From assembly GCF_900108295.1 (NCBI RefSeq), contig NZ_FNWK01000001.1, positions 1,674,001 to 1,738,000 on the forward strand: a stretch of DNA of 64,000 bases, written 5' to 3'. Below the pieces are notes generated by a model. It was not told where the DNA came from and made no database searches. It saw only the letters and a list, made by a program, of their open reading frames with translations. Position 1 is the first letter of the stretch. Each line of letters starts with the position of its first letter. Below, piece after piece: positions 53,986 through 62,478 of the stretch. This DNA comes from Sphingopyxis sp. YR583. GTDB lineage: Bacteria > Pseudomonadota > Alphaproteobacteria > Sphingomonadales > Sphingomonadaceae. The translations under genes and the position numbers were made by a program.

Positions 53986-56766
53986 ATGATCCGCGCGGCG
54001 CTTTCCCGATGGAAACCGGCGATACTGGCCGGATTGGCGCTGGTGGGAATGATTCCCGCCGGCGCCGAAGCCGTGGAAAAAAGGCCCGTTTCGATTGCGG
54101 GGGACGGCTGGGCACCCAATGAGGACGATAGCTGGCTGTTCGACGTGCGATCGGGACAATATCGCCTTGGCGACGGGGTACGCGGCTATCAGACTCCGCA
54201 GGGGATTTGTGTCGATCTGGGCGATGTCGTGCTCGCGCTCGACCTTGCGGTGCGCGTCGACAAGAAGTTGCGCCGCGCAACCGGATGGGTGTTCGACGAG
54301 CGGCGGAGCTTGACGATCGATCGCGATGCCGGCGAAGTGCGCGCGGGAAGCCAGAGCTTTCGCCTCGACGCGACGACCATTCGCGACACGTCCGCGGGCT
54401 GGTGCGTCGACCTCGACAGCCTGAACCAGTGGCTCGGCGTGCCGCTCGCGGCGGACCTTTCGAATGCGGTGCTACGGATCGATACCAAGGACAAGCTGCC
54501 GTTCCAGCTGGCCGCCGAACGTCGCGCGCGCGCGGCGTCGATCCGCCCGCAAGCCGCGTTCGACCTCGCAAGCCTGCCGCAGGCGGCGCGGCCGTATCGG
54601 GCATGGGCGACACCATCGGTCGATATCGTCGCGTCGGCGGGCGTGGTGTCGGACAAGCGCGGCGGATCCTATGTCCAGGGGCGTTACGAGATTTTCGCGG
54701 CGGGCGAGGCGCTTGGCCAGAGTTTCGACGCGCGTCTGTCGTCGGACAATGAAGGGGTGCCTGATAGCCTGCGGATGCGGCTCTATCGCACCGATCCGCA
54801 GGGGCAGCTGCTCGGGCCGTTGAAGGCGACGCATTATGGTCTCGGCGATGTCGGTTTGCTGTCGACGGGAATCGTCGCGGCCTCGGCGCCCGGACGCGGC
54901 GCGGTTCTGACCAATCGGCCGATCGAGCGGCCCGATGCCTTCGACAAGACGACCTTTCGCGGCGACCTGCCTGCCGGATGGGATGCCGAGCTGTATCGCA
55001 ACGGACAGTTGCTTGCCTTCACCAGCCCGAACGGCGACGGGCGATATGAGTTTATCGACGTGCCGCTGCAATATGGCGCGAATCGCTTCGAGATCGTGCT
55101 GTACGGGCCGCAGGGGCAGATCAGGCGCGAAATCCGGCAGGTGCAGGTGGGGATGGATTCGATCCCGCCGCAGCAGACCTGGTATTGGGCGGGGGTCGCG
55201 CAGGAAAATGCCGACCTGATCGAATTCGGGAGCCGGCGACGCGGGGCGTTCCGTCGGGGATGGCGCGGGACGATGGGAATCGAGCGCGGACTCGATACGC
55301 GCACGTCGGCCGCAGCCTATCTCCACAGCCTGCTGATCGAAAATGTCCGCTATAATTATGGCGAGATCGCGCTCCGCCGCTCGGTCGGGCCGACCTTGCT
55401 CGAAGTCGGGGGCAGCTATGCCGACAATTCGCGAGGAGGCGGGGGCGGCGTTGCCGCGCGCGCGAGCTGGCTGGCGGCGTTCGGCGAGACCTATGTGCGC
55501 GCCGATGCGATGCGCGGGTGGGGCGGGTTTGTTTCGGATCGCCTGATCAACAATATAAACGGCATATATTCGGTGTCGGTCGACCAGTCGGTGAAGCTGG
55601 GGCGAACGGTGCTGCCGCTGCATTTCGACGTGCGGCAGGTCGAACGATGGTCGGGGGTCGACAGTCTGGAAGCCAGCGCGCGCGCGTCGGCGAGTTTTCG
55701 TGCGCTGACCTTTACCGGCCAGCTCGACTGGAGCCGCACGAAAGTCCCGGTCGGTCCCGATCCGCCCGACAATCTGACCGCCAGCCTGCTCGCCAACGCC
55801 CGGATCGGGCGGGTTCGCGTCCGCGGCGAGGCGCGTTTTGCGCTGTCGGGCGCCAATGCCGATTCGCGCATGACCTTGATCGGCGAATGGGCAGGGAGGG
55901 GCGACGCCGAATGGCGCACCGAGCTTGGCTATGATCGCGGGCTCGATCGCGCGCGAGCGGGGCTGGGATATACGCGCCGTTTCAACAAGTTGCAGCTGAC
56001 CGGATTCGGCGAGGTTGCAAGCGACGGATCGGTCGCGGCGTCGCTGGCGCTCGCGTTCAGCTTTGGACCGAAGTCGGCCGGCGGTTGGCGCGTATCGAGC
56101 GAGAAGCTTGCCAGCAGGGGGCAGGTGGTCGCCGAAGTGTGGATGGACGAAAATGGCGACGGAATCCGCCAGCCCGGCGAAGCGGCGCTGCCCGACGTGC
56201 CGCTGACCGCAGGCAATGCGTTTATCGACGCGGCGACCGACAAGGCGGGATTGGGCGCGATCGACGGGCTCGAACCTTTCCGTCCCGTGATGATCGGGAT
56301 CGACGCGGGCAGCTTGCCCGACCCCTATGTCCAGCCCGCGCTGCCGGGTGTCGTGATCACGCCGCGTCCGGGTGTCGCGACGCGCGTGCTGTTGCCGATG
56401 GCGGCGGCGGGCGAGATCGAGGGGGTCTTGCGCCGCGACGGCGGCAACCCGGTCGAGGGGCTGAGCGTCGAACTGGTCGATGCCGAGGGGCGCCTGCGTG
56501 CGACGACGATCACCGAATTCGACGGCTATTTCCTGTTCGAGGGCGTCGCCTATGGGCGCTATACGGTGCGGCTAGGTAAGGCATCGGCCGCCGCGCTGCG
56601 GCTCGATGCGCAGTTCGCGATCGGCGCGGTGCCGGGCAAGGCAACACCGCGCGTCAGGCTCGGTACATTGACGCTGAAGCCGCTGCGGCGCGATGTTGCC
56701 GTGCAGGATGAGGCGGCCGACGGCGCGAATGCTGTTCGCGGACCGCCGGGTGGGGGTGCGCGATAG
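53986..56766 (+). CDS. Usher-like outer membrane protein with SdrD_B-like C-terminal domain
   Basis: A 926-residue exported protein with a signal peptide (cleavage near AGAEA). Residues ~50-165 hold two short copper-amine-oxidase-N-like repeats (QYRLGDGVRGYQTPQGICVD and AGWCVDLDSLNQWLGVPLAA). Residues ~320-390 hold RGDLPAGWDAELYRNGQLLA and the usher plug-like DGRYEFIDVPLQYGANRFEI. A large Arg/Gly/Ser-rich beta-barrel follows. The C-terminus (~700-880) has an SdrD_B/Cna-B-like fold with a calcium-type DENGDGIRQPGE loop and EFDGYFLFEGVAYGRYTV. The protein differs from classical FimD ushers in N-terminus and length; a usher role is inferred from context and the plug segment. Confidence 0.75.
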   Translation: MIRAALSRWKPAILAGLALVGMIPAGAEAVEKRPVSIAGDGWAPNEDDSWLFDVRSGQYRLGDGVRGYQTPQGICVDLGDVVLALDLAVRVDKKLRRATGWVFDERRSLTIDRDAGEVRAGSQSFRLDATTIRDTSAGWCVDLDSLNQWLGVPLAADLSNAVLRIDTKDKLPFQLAAERRARAASIRPQAAFDLASLPQAARPYRAWATPSVDIVASAGVVSDKRGGSYVQGRYEIFAAGEALGQSFDARLSSDNEGVPDSLRMRLYRTDPQGQLLGPLKATHYGLGDVGLLSTGIVAASAPGRGAVLTNRPIERPDAFDKTTFRGDLPAGWDAELYRNGQLLAFTSPNGDGRYEFIDVPLQYGANRFEIVLYGPQGQIRREIRQVQVGMDSIPPQQTWYWAGVAQENADLIEFGSRRRGAFRRGWRGTMGIERGLDTRTSAAAYLHSLLIENVRYNYGEIALRRSVGPTLLEVGGSYADNSRGGGGGVAARASWLAAFGETYVRADAMRGWGGFVSDRLINNINGIYSVSVDQSVKLGRTVLPLHFDVRQVERWSGVDSLEASARASASFRALTFTGQLDWSRTKVPVGPDPPDNLTASLLANARIGRVRVRGEARFALSGANADSRMTLIGEWAGRGDAEWRTELGYDRGLDRARAGLGYTRRFNKLQLTGFGEVASDGSVAASLALAFSFGPKSAGGWRVSSEKLASRGQVVAEVWMDENGDGIRQPGEAALPDVPLTAGNAFIDAATDKAGLGAIDGLEPFRPVMIGIDAGSLPDPYVQPALPGVVITPRPGVATRVLLPMAAAGEIEGVLRRDGGNPVEGLSVELVDAEGRLRATTITEFDGYFLFEGVAYGRYTVRLGKASAAALRLDAQFAIGAVPGKATPRVRLGTLTLKPLRRDVAVQDEAADGANAVRGPPGGGAR

Positions 56767-56806
56767 ATGCGAGGGCGGCTTTGGGGTTGAGAGCTGTCGT
56801 TCCTAT

Positions 56807-56891
56807 CTTCGTCATTCCCGCGAAAGCGGGAACCTAGAGCGGCCGTCGGCTGGCCTATCGCTGGGTTCCCGCTTTCACGGGAATGACGAAG
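56807..56891. repeat. Inverted repeat, family C (GTCATTCCCGCGAAAGCGGGAA type)
   Basis: The arms CTTCGTCATTCCCGCGAAAG... (56807-56834) and its complement (56864-56891) match with one mismatch (CGCGAAAGCG against CGTGAAAGCG), around a 29-base centre. It is in the 172-bp gap between convergent usher and patatin genes. This is a repeat type widely seen in proteobacterial intergenic DNA. Confidence 0.8.
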
Positions 56892-56938
56892 TGTAGGAGG
56901 CCGAGCGTCCGCTTCCGGTCGCTGGCCGCCGTTCAATC

Positions 56939-57901
56939 TCAGCTCAGCAACGGCTCGAGCGCGTCCCATTCGCGGTCGACGGCACGGCGGCCGGCGTCGA
57001 TCGCGGCGCGGATTTTCGCGGGGTTGAATTCGAGCGTTTCGGCGACTTCCTCTTCGGGCTCGATGATACGGATCGGCGCGAAGCGGTAGCGTGCGATCTG
57101 GACGTCGAGCGGACGGAGGATGCGCGCCGCCTGCGCGCCGCCGATGCCTTCGTTCTGGAGTGCGCGAAGCTGGCCTTCGCGCGCCGCGATCAGGTCGTTG
57201 ATCAGCGCGGCGCCGGCGAGGTCGTTCGCCGACACTTCCGACTGCAGGATATCGACCGCGCGCAGCCCGATCTTGATCAGGTTGGGAAAGGTGCGCACGG
57301 TCCCCGGACGCGGCGCGGGCGACGCGCGCACCGCGATTACGCCCCGCGGGTTCATTTCGAGCGCCGAACTGAGCGGTGTCACGTCGCGCACGCCCCCGTC
57401 GACCCATTGTTCCTCGGTCCCATCGCTTGCGCGCGTCTTCAGGGGATCGAAGAAGAGCGGCATCGCGCAGCTTGCATAGACCCAATTGTGGATGCCTGGC
57501 ACGCTCTCGTCGATCGTGCGGTAGGTGCCGGTGCCGAGATTGACCACGCCGAGGAGCAGCTTGCGCCCGCTCGCGCGCAATTTCGCGTCGTTTGCAAAGC
57601 CCTTGAGCAGGCGTTTCAGCGGTGCTGTGTCGTAGAGTGCATCCTCGCCGAGCAGGCCGCCGACCACGCCCAGCGGGCGCGCCTTGTAGATCGAGCTGTT
57701 GCCCTTGATCGCGAGCCATGTGTCGAGAAGGGCGGGGATATCGTCCTGCGCGACGCCCAGGGCCTGGATCGCGCCGGTTGAGACGCCGGCGACGATGTCG
57801 AGCCGCACACTGCGATTGACGACGAGTTCGTGGACGACGCCGACCTGAAACGCGCCTTTCGCGCCGCCTCCGCTCAATACGATTGCCAAACCGCCTGCCA
57901 T
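56939..57901 (-). CDS. Patatin-like phospholipase family protein
   Basis: A 320-residue lipid acyl hydrolase. The start at 57901 (MAGGLAIVLSGGGAKGAFQV) gives the conserved anion-hole motif SGGGAKGAFQ right away. The nucleophile Ser lies in AGVSTGAIQAL (GxSxG) and the partner Asp in WVDGGVRDVTPL (DGG), making the Ser-Asp dyad. There is no signal peptide. It is convergent with the usher gene, and the repeat family C element lies between. Confidence 0.9.
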   Translation of the reverse strand: MAGGLAIVLSGGGAKGAFQVGVVHELVVNRSVRLDIVAGVSTGAIQALGVAQDDIPALLDTWLAIKGNSSIYKARPLGVVGGLLGEDALYDTAPLKRLLKGFANDAKLRASGRKLLLGVVNLGTGTYRTIDESVPGIHNWVYASCAMPLFFDPLKTRASDGTEEQWVDGGVRDVTPLSSALEMNPRGVIAVRASPAPRPGTVRTFPNLIKIGLRAVDILQSEVSANDLAGAALINDLIAAREGQLRALQNEGIGGAQAARILRPLDVQIARYRFAPIRIIEPEEEVAETLEFNPAKIRAAIDAGRRAVDREWDALEPLLS

Positions 57902-58061
57902 ATCGCGCCTCCTGGCTGGTGGCAGTTTACAGCAACAACCGCGGCTCCCCAAGGCATGAAGCTGCGGTTTCGCGAGAATTGCGCGGCGATATTAACCACT
58001 TTTTAGCCATGATTAGCCACAGGGGTAGCGAGCAAGAATTTGCCTGTGGGGAATAATCATA

Positions 58062-59597
58062 ATGTCCGAAGCCTTTGGTTCGAAAAGCCGTCCGACGAGC
58101 GTCGACGTCGCCATCATCGGTGCGGGGCCGGCGGGGCTGACCGCCGCCTATCAGCTGACGCAGCAGGGTTACAGCGTGACGGTGATCGAAAAGGATCCCG
58201 TCTATGTCGGCGGGATCAGCCGGACGGTCGAGCATGAGGGCTTTCGCTTTGACATCGGCGGGCATCGCTTCTTTTCGAAGAGCCGCGAAGTCGTCGATTT
58301 GTGGAACGAGATACTGCCGCACGATTTCATCGAGCGCCCGCGGATGAGCCGCATCTATTATGAGGGCAAATTCTATAGCTATCCGCTGCGCGCGTTCGAG
58401 GCGCTGTGGAACCTCGGCATCATTCGTTCGACCTTGTGCATGGTGAGCTATGCGGAGGCGAAGCTGTTTCCCAACAAGAAGGTCCGCAGTTTCGAGGACT
58501 GGACGATCAACCAGTTCGGGCGGAAGCTCTATTCGATCTTTTTCAAAACCTATACCGAGAAGGTGTGGGGCATGCCGTGCGACGAGATGTCGGCCGACTG
58601 GGCTGCGCAACGCATCAAGGGGCTTTCGCTCGGCGGCGCGGTGATCGACGGGCTGAAGCGCAGCCTCGGGCTCAACAAGAAGCCCAACGACGGCATGGCG
58701 ACGAAGACCTTGCTCGAAACCTTCCGCTATCCGCGGCTCGGCCCCGGCATGATGTGGGATGCAGCGCGCGACAAGGTCGTCGCGGGCGGCAACCATGTGC
58801 TGATGGCGCATGGCTTCAAACAGTTGACGCAGGACCAGAAGACGGGCCGCTGGCGGATGACCGCGACCGCTCCCGACGGCGATGTCGTCATCGACGCGGC
58901 CCATGTGATTAGCTCTGCGCCGATGCGCGAGCTTGCCGCGCGGATCCATCCGCTGCCGGCGTGCGCGCTGAATGCCGCACCGAACCTCAAATATCGCGAC
59001 TTTCTGACCGTCGCGCTCAAGATCCGGTCCGAAGACCTGTTCCCCGACAACTGGATCTATATCCATGACAGCAAGGTCAAGGTCGGCCGGGTGCAGAATT
59101 TCCGTAGCTGGTCGCCCGAAATGGTGCCCGATCCCGAACTCGCGTGCGTCGGGCTCGAATATTTCTGTTTCGAGGGCGACGGGCTCTGGACCGCGAGCGA
59201 CGAGAAACTGATCGCGCTGGCGACGAAGGAAATGGAAATCCTGGGTCTGTGCGATCCCGAAGATGTCGTCGGCGGCGCCGTCGTACGGCAGGAAAAGGCC
59301 TATCCCGTCTATGACGACGAATATGCCGCGCATGTCGAGACGATGCGCAGCGAACTCGAGGCGCGCTATCCGACGCTACACATGGTCGGGCGCAACGGCA
59401 TGCACCGTTACAACAACCAGGATCATGCGATGATGACCGCGATGCTGACGGTGCGCAACATCGTCGCGGGCGAAAAAATCTATGATATCTGGGGCGTCAA
59501 CGAAGATGCCGAATATCATGAGAGCGGCACCGAGGGCGAGCAGGCGGCGCTGGCGTCGGTCCGCGAAGTGCCGACGCGCGTGGCGAAGGCCGCGTAA
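58062..59597 (+). CDS. FAD-dependent oxidoreductase, UDP-galactopyranose mutase-like
   Basis: A 511-residue flavoprotein with the N-terminal dinucleotide motif VAIIGAGPAGLTAAYQLTQQ and the region EHEGFRFDIGGHRFFSKSRE, then EVVDLWNEILPHDFIERPRM. The segments SIFFKTYTEKVWGMPCDEMS and MHRYNNQDHAMMTAMLTV at the C-terminus are typical of the UDP-galactopyranose mutase / protoporphyrinogen-oxidase-like group found in sugar clusters. It is followed at 22 bp by a GtrA gene and then a GT-C gene, so a role in envelope glycans is inferred. The substrate is not certain. Confidence 0.78.
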   Translation: MSEAFGSKSRPTSVDVAIIGAGPAGLTAAYQLTQQGYSVTVIEKDPVYVGGISRTVEHEGFRFDIGGHRFFSKSREVVDLWNEILPHDFIERPRMSRIYYEGKFYSYPLRAFEALWNLGIIRSTLCMVSYAEAKLFPNKKVRSFEDWTINQFGRKLYSIFFKTYTEKVWGMPCDEMSADWAAQRIKGLSLGGAVIDGLKRSLGLNKKPNDGMATKTLLETFRYPRLGPGMMWDAARDKVVAGGNHVLMAHGFKQLTQDQKTGRWRMTATAPDGDVVIDAAHVISSAPMRELAARIHPLPACALNAAPNLKYRDFLTVALKIRSEDLFPDNWIYIHDSKVKVGRVQNFRSWSPEMVPDPELACVGLEYFCFEGDGLWTASDEKLIALATKEMEILGLCDPEDVVGGAVVRQEKAYPVYDDEYAAHVETMRSELEARYPTLHMVGRNGMHRYNNQDHAMMTAMLTVRNIVAGEKIYDIWGVNEDAEYHESGTEGEQAALASVREVPTRVAKAA

Positions 59598-59618
59598 GGG
59601 CTCGCCGGGGGGATCGGC

Positions 59619-60050
59619 ATGCTGCCTGTCACGAAATTGATCGCGTCGGTGCGGCGCGGCGAAATTCGCTGGCTGAATTATCTACTCGCGAGCGCGCTTG
59701 CGCTCGGCAGCGACGCGGGGCTGTTCCTGCTGCTGCTCGACGCAGGTATGTCGCCGGTGACGGCGTCGGCGACAGGCTATTGCGCCGGGATTCTCGTACA
59801 CTGGATGGTGTCGAGCCGACTCGTCTTTGCCGACGGCGCCGCGGCGCGCGGCACCGGTGAGCGCCATCGCCAGAAATTGCTCTTCGTCGGGTCGGCGCTT
59901 GTCGGGCTCGCGGTGACCACCGCGATCGTCGGCGGGGGCAGCGCGCTCGGCCTCGATCCGCGACTCGCGAAACTCGCAGCGATCGCCGTCAGCTTTCAGA
60001 CGACCTATTTGCTGCGCCGACATATCGTCTTCCGGACCGTCGCCGCATGA
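59619..60050 (+). CDS. GtrA family membrane protein
   Basis: A 143-residue protein with four hydrophobic helices: WLNYLLASALALGSDAGLFL, LLLDAGMSPVTASATGYCAG, LVGLAVTTAIVGGGSALGL and the basic C-terminus AVSFQTTYLLRRHIVFR. The GtrA family is thought to flip or carry lipid-linked sugars in polysaccharide modification. It overlaps the next gene by four bases (ATGA). Confidence 0.88.
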   Translation: MLPVTKLIASVRRGEIRWLNYLLASALALGSDAGLFLLLLDAGMSPVTASATGYCAGILVHWMVSSRLVFADGAAARGTGERHRQKLLFVGSALVGLAVTTAIVGGGSALGLDPRLAKLAAIAVSFQTTYLLRRHIVFRTVAA

Positions 60051-61924
60051 ATGATGCGCCCGCGCTTGCCGCAGGCGGGCAGCCACCGGTTCGCGCCGCA
60101 TCGTCGGGCGATATCGGCCTTAGTCCGTGGTTCACGCCGGTCCGTATCGCGCTGATCGTCTGGGGCTTGATGAGCCTCGTCGCGATCGGCGCGAAATGGC
60201 ATGCGATCGGCGCGCTCGAACTGGCCGACACCGACGATGCGATGCGCATGGCGCAAGTCCGCGACCTGCTTGCCGGACAGGGCTGGTGGGACTTGTCGCA
60301 ATATCGCGTCAATCCGGCGGGCGGCGGGGTGCTGATGCACTGGTCGCGCATCGTCGATGCCCCGCTGGCGGCCGGTATCCTGCTGCTGAAACCGCTGTTC
60401 GGGCAGACGATGGCCGAACGGATCGTCATGACCTTGTGGCCGCCGCTGCTCGGTGCGGCGCTCAGCGTCGCTTGCGTTCTCGGTTACCGGGGACTGTCCG
60501 ACCGGCGAATCGCCTATGTCGCGCCGTTGTTCCTGATCATGTCGGCCTATATCGTCGCGCAATTCCGACCGCTCCGGGTCGATCATCACGGTTGGCAGAT
60601 CTTTCTCGCGATGCTGGTCATGGCGCAGGCGCTGCGCCCGGCGACCTGGAAGGCGGGCGTGCTCGGCGGTATCTTCGCCGCGGCGTTGCTCGCGGTGTCG
60701 ATCGAAGGGTTGCCGCTCGTCGCGCTGTTTGCGGGGCTGGCCGCGCTGCGCTGGGCGCTCGATGGACGCGCGGACGACCGCGCGCGGCTCTGCGGCTATA
60801 TGGGCGCGCTCGCGGGCGGAGCCTTGCTGATTCAATTTGCGACGCGCGGTCCCCTCGGGCTTTCGGGCACATGGTGCGATTCGCTTTCGGCCCCCTATAT
60901 GGCCGCCTTTGTCGCCGCGGCGGCAGTGACCTTTGCTGCCGCCGGGATAAACCCGGGCCGGGCATCGATCCGGTTCCTGCTGCTCGGCGCAGCGGGCGTA
61001 TCGGCTGCGGGGGCGCTGCTATGGACCGAGCCGCAATGCGCGAACGGACCCTTCGCCACGCTCGATCCGATCGTCGTGAAATATTGGTATCGCCATGTCC
61101 TCGAAGGGCAGCCGCTGTGGATGTCGGGGGCAAGCGATGCGATCCATGTGCTCATTCCCTCGCTGATCGGTCTCGTTGGGGCGATCCTTGCCTGGCGGAG
61201 CTGCACCCTCGCGGCCGACCGCAGAAACTGGGCGACGATCATCGTCGCGTTGGTTGGAACGGCGGCGCTGTCGTTGCTCGTCCTGCGCAGCGCGTCGACC
61301 GCGCACCTCTTCGCCTTGCCCGGTTGCGCCTGGCTTGGACTTCGCGCCTGGGCCTGGGCGCGAACGATAGCCTCGACCGTGCCGCGCATCCTTGCGTCGG
61401 TTGCCGCCGCGCTGACGCTGCCGCTGCTGGGCAGCATGGCCGTGGCAACGCTGCTCGGCCCGCTGATTCCGTCGATGAAGGCCGAAGCGATGGCGGCCGG
61501 GGAAGAGGCGGCGACGGTAAATCCCTATAAGGAAAATTGCCTCGATTCGGTCGCGCTTGCCGATCTGGACCGGCTGCCGGCGACCACCATCCTGACCCCG
61601 ATCGACCTTGGCGCCCCGCTGATGTTCTGGACGCGTCACAGCTTCGTCGCGACGCCGCATCACCGCAACAAAGAAGCGATGGCCGACACGATCCGCATTT
61701 TCGCGGACGATCCGGCGAAGGCCGAGGCGCTGGCCCGCAAGCAACAGGCGACGCTGATCGTCTATTGCCGCACGGCGAATGACTTCGGCAAATATCGGGA
61801 CGCGCGCAAGGATGCGTTGGCGGCGCAGCTTTACGCCGGAACGCCGCCAGCATGGCTCGAACCCGTGCCAATTGCGTCGCGCGCGGGGCTGTCGGTGTGG
61901 CGGGTCAGGCCCGCGGCGAAGTGA
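60047..61924 (+). CDS. GT-C fold membrane glycosyltransferase, STT3/AglB-like (unassigned)
   Basis: A 625-residue protein with about twelve hydrophobic segments and a C-terminal soluble part (~470-625). After the first helix is LADTDDAMRMAQVRDLLAGQ, GWWDLSQYRVNPAGGGVLMH and WSRIVDAPL, which resembles the acidic DxD/DPYY-type first external loop of STT3-like oligosaccharyltransferases. The later FRPLRVDHHGWQIFLAMLVM resembles their second loop (DHH). No WWDYG motif is seen, so it is not a classical STT3. With the upstream UGM-like and GtrA genes it probably transfers lipid-linked sugars to envelope molecules. The acceptor is unknown. Confidence 0.65.
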   Translation: MNDAPALAAGGQPPVRAASSGDIGLSPWFTPVRIALIVWGLMSLVAIGAKWHAIGALELADTDDAMRMAQVRDLLAGQGWWDLSQYRVNPAGGGVLMHWSRIVDAPLAAGILLLKPLFGQTMAERIVMTLWPPLLGAALSVACVLGYRGLSDRRIAYVAPLFLIMSAYIVAQFRPLRVDHHGWQIFLAMLVMAQALRPATWKAGVLGGIFAAALLAVSIEGLPLVALFAGLAALRWALDGRADDRARLCGYMGALAGGALLIQFATRGPLGLSGTWCDSLSAPYMAAFVAAAAVTFAAAGINPGRASIRFLLLGAAGVSAAGALLWTEPQCANGPFATLDPIVVKYWYRHVLEGQPLWMSGASDAIHVLIPSLIGLVGAILAWRSCTLAADRRNWATIIVALVGTAALSLLVLRSASTAHLFALPGCAWLGLRAWAWARTIASTVPRILASVAAALTLPLLGSMAVATLLGPLIPSMKAEAMAAGEEAATVNPYKENCLDSVALADLDRLPATTILTPIDLGAPLMFWTRHSFVATPHHRNKEAMADTIRIFADDPAKAEALARKQQATLIVYCRTANDFGKYRDARKDALAAQLYAGTPPAWLEPVPIASRAGLSVWRVRPAAK

Positions 61925-61934
61925 CCGCGCGGGG

Positions 61935-62423
61935 CTATGCGGGGCGGAAGCTCAGCGCTGCGCCGTTCATGCAATAGCGCTTGCCGGTGGGTTTCGGCCC
62001 GTCGTCGAACACATGGCCGAGATGGCCGCCGCAGCGCCGGCAATGCACTTCGGTGCGTGCATAGCCGAGTTCGCGGTCGGTCGCGGTGCCGATCGCCCCT
62101 TTGAGCGGCGCCCAGAAGCTGGGCCAGCCGGTGCCGCTGTCGAACTTGGTCTTGCTCGAATAGAGCGGCAGCGCGCAGCCGGCGCAGGCGAAAATTCCGG
62201 CCCGTTTTTCCTTGTCGAGCGGGCTGGTGAAGGCGCGTTCGGTAGCCGCCTCGCGCAGCACGCGATATTGAAGCGGCGACAGGCGTTTTTTCCATTCGGC
62301 GTCGGACAATTGCCAGCCGGCTTCGCCTGCCGGGCGCTTGCCAGGCCTTGCGAACAACATGGGCGCGGCGATCACCGCGCCGCCAAGCGCGAGACCGGAG
62401 AGAATGTGACGGCGGTCGATCAT
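61935..62423 (-). CDS. msrB: Peptide-methionine (R)-S-oxide reductase MsrB, exported
   Basis: It repairs oxidised methionine. The start at 62423 (MIDRRHILSGLALGGAVIAA) opens a twin-arginine-like signal (RR followed by a hydrophobic run), so periplasmic export is likely; the sequence upstream is not coding. MsrB features: zinc cysteines CAGC (about residue 82) and CRRCGGH, GTGWPSFWAPLKGAIG, GHVFDDGPKPTGKRYC, with the catalytic Cys in the final RYCMNGAALSF. The usual RYCINS is RYCMNG here. Confidence 0.92.
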   Translation of the reverse strand: MIDRRHILSGLALGGAVIAAPMLFARPGKRPAGEAGWQLSDAEWKKRLSPLQYRVLREAATERAFTSPLDKEKRAGIFACAGCALPLYSSKTKFDSGTGWPSFWAPLKGAIGTATDRELGYARTEVHCRRCGGHLGHVFDDGPKPTGKRYCMNGAALSFRPA

Positions 62424-62478
62424 ATCGGGACTCCTTGCCCGGAATACGCGCGCCGGTCGCGCCCGGTTACATCCCCCG

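Noticed and set aside
58040..58056. TGTGGGGAATAAT ahead of the UGM-like gene as a DnaA box
   Set aside because: It has two extra bases compared with TGTGGATAA and stands alone.
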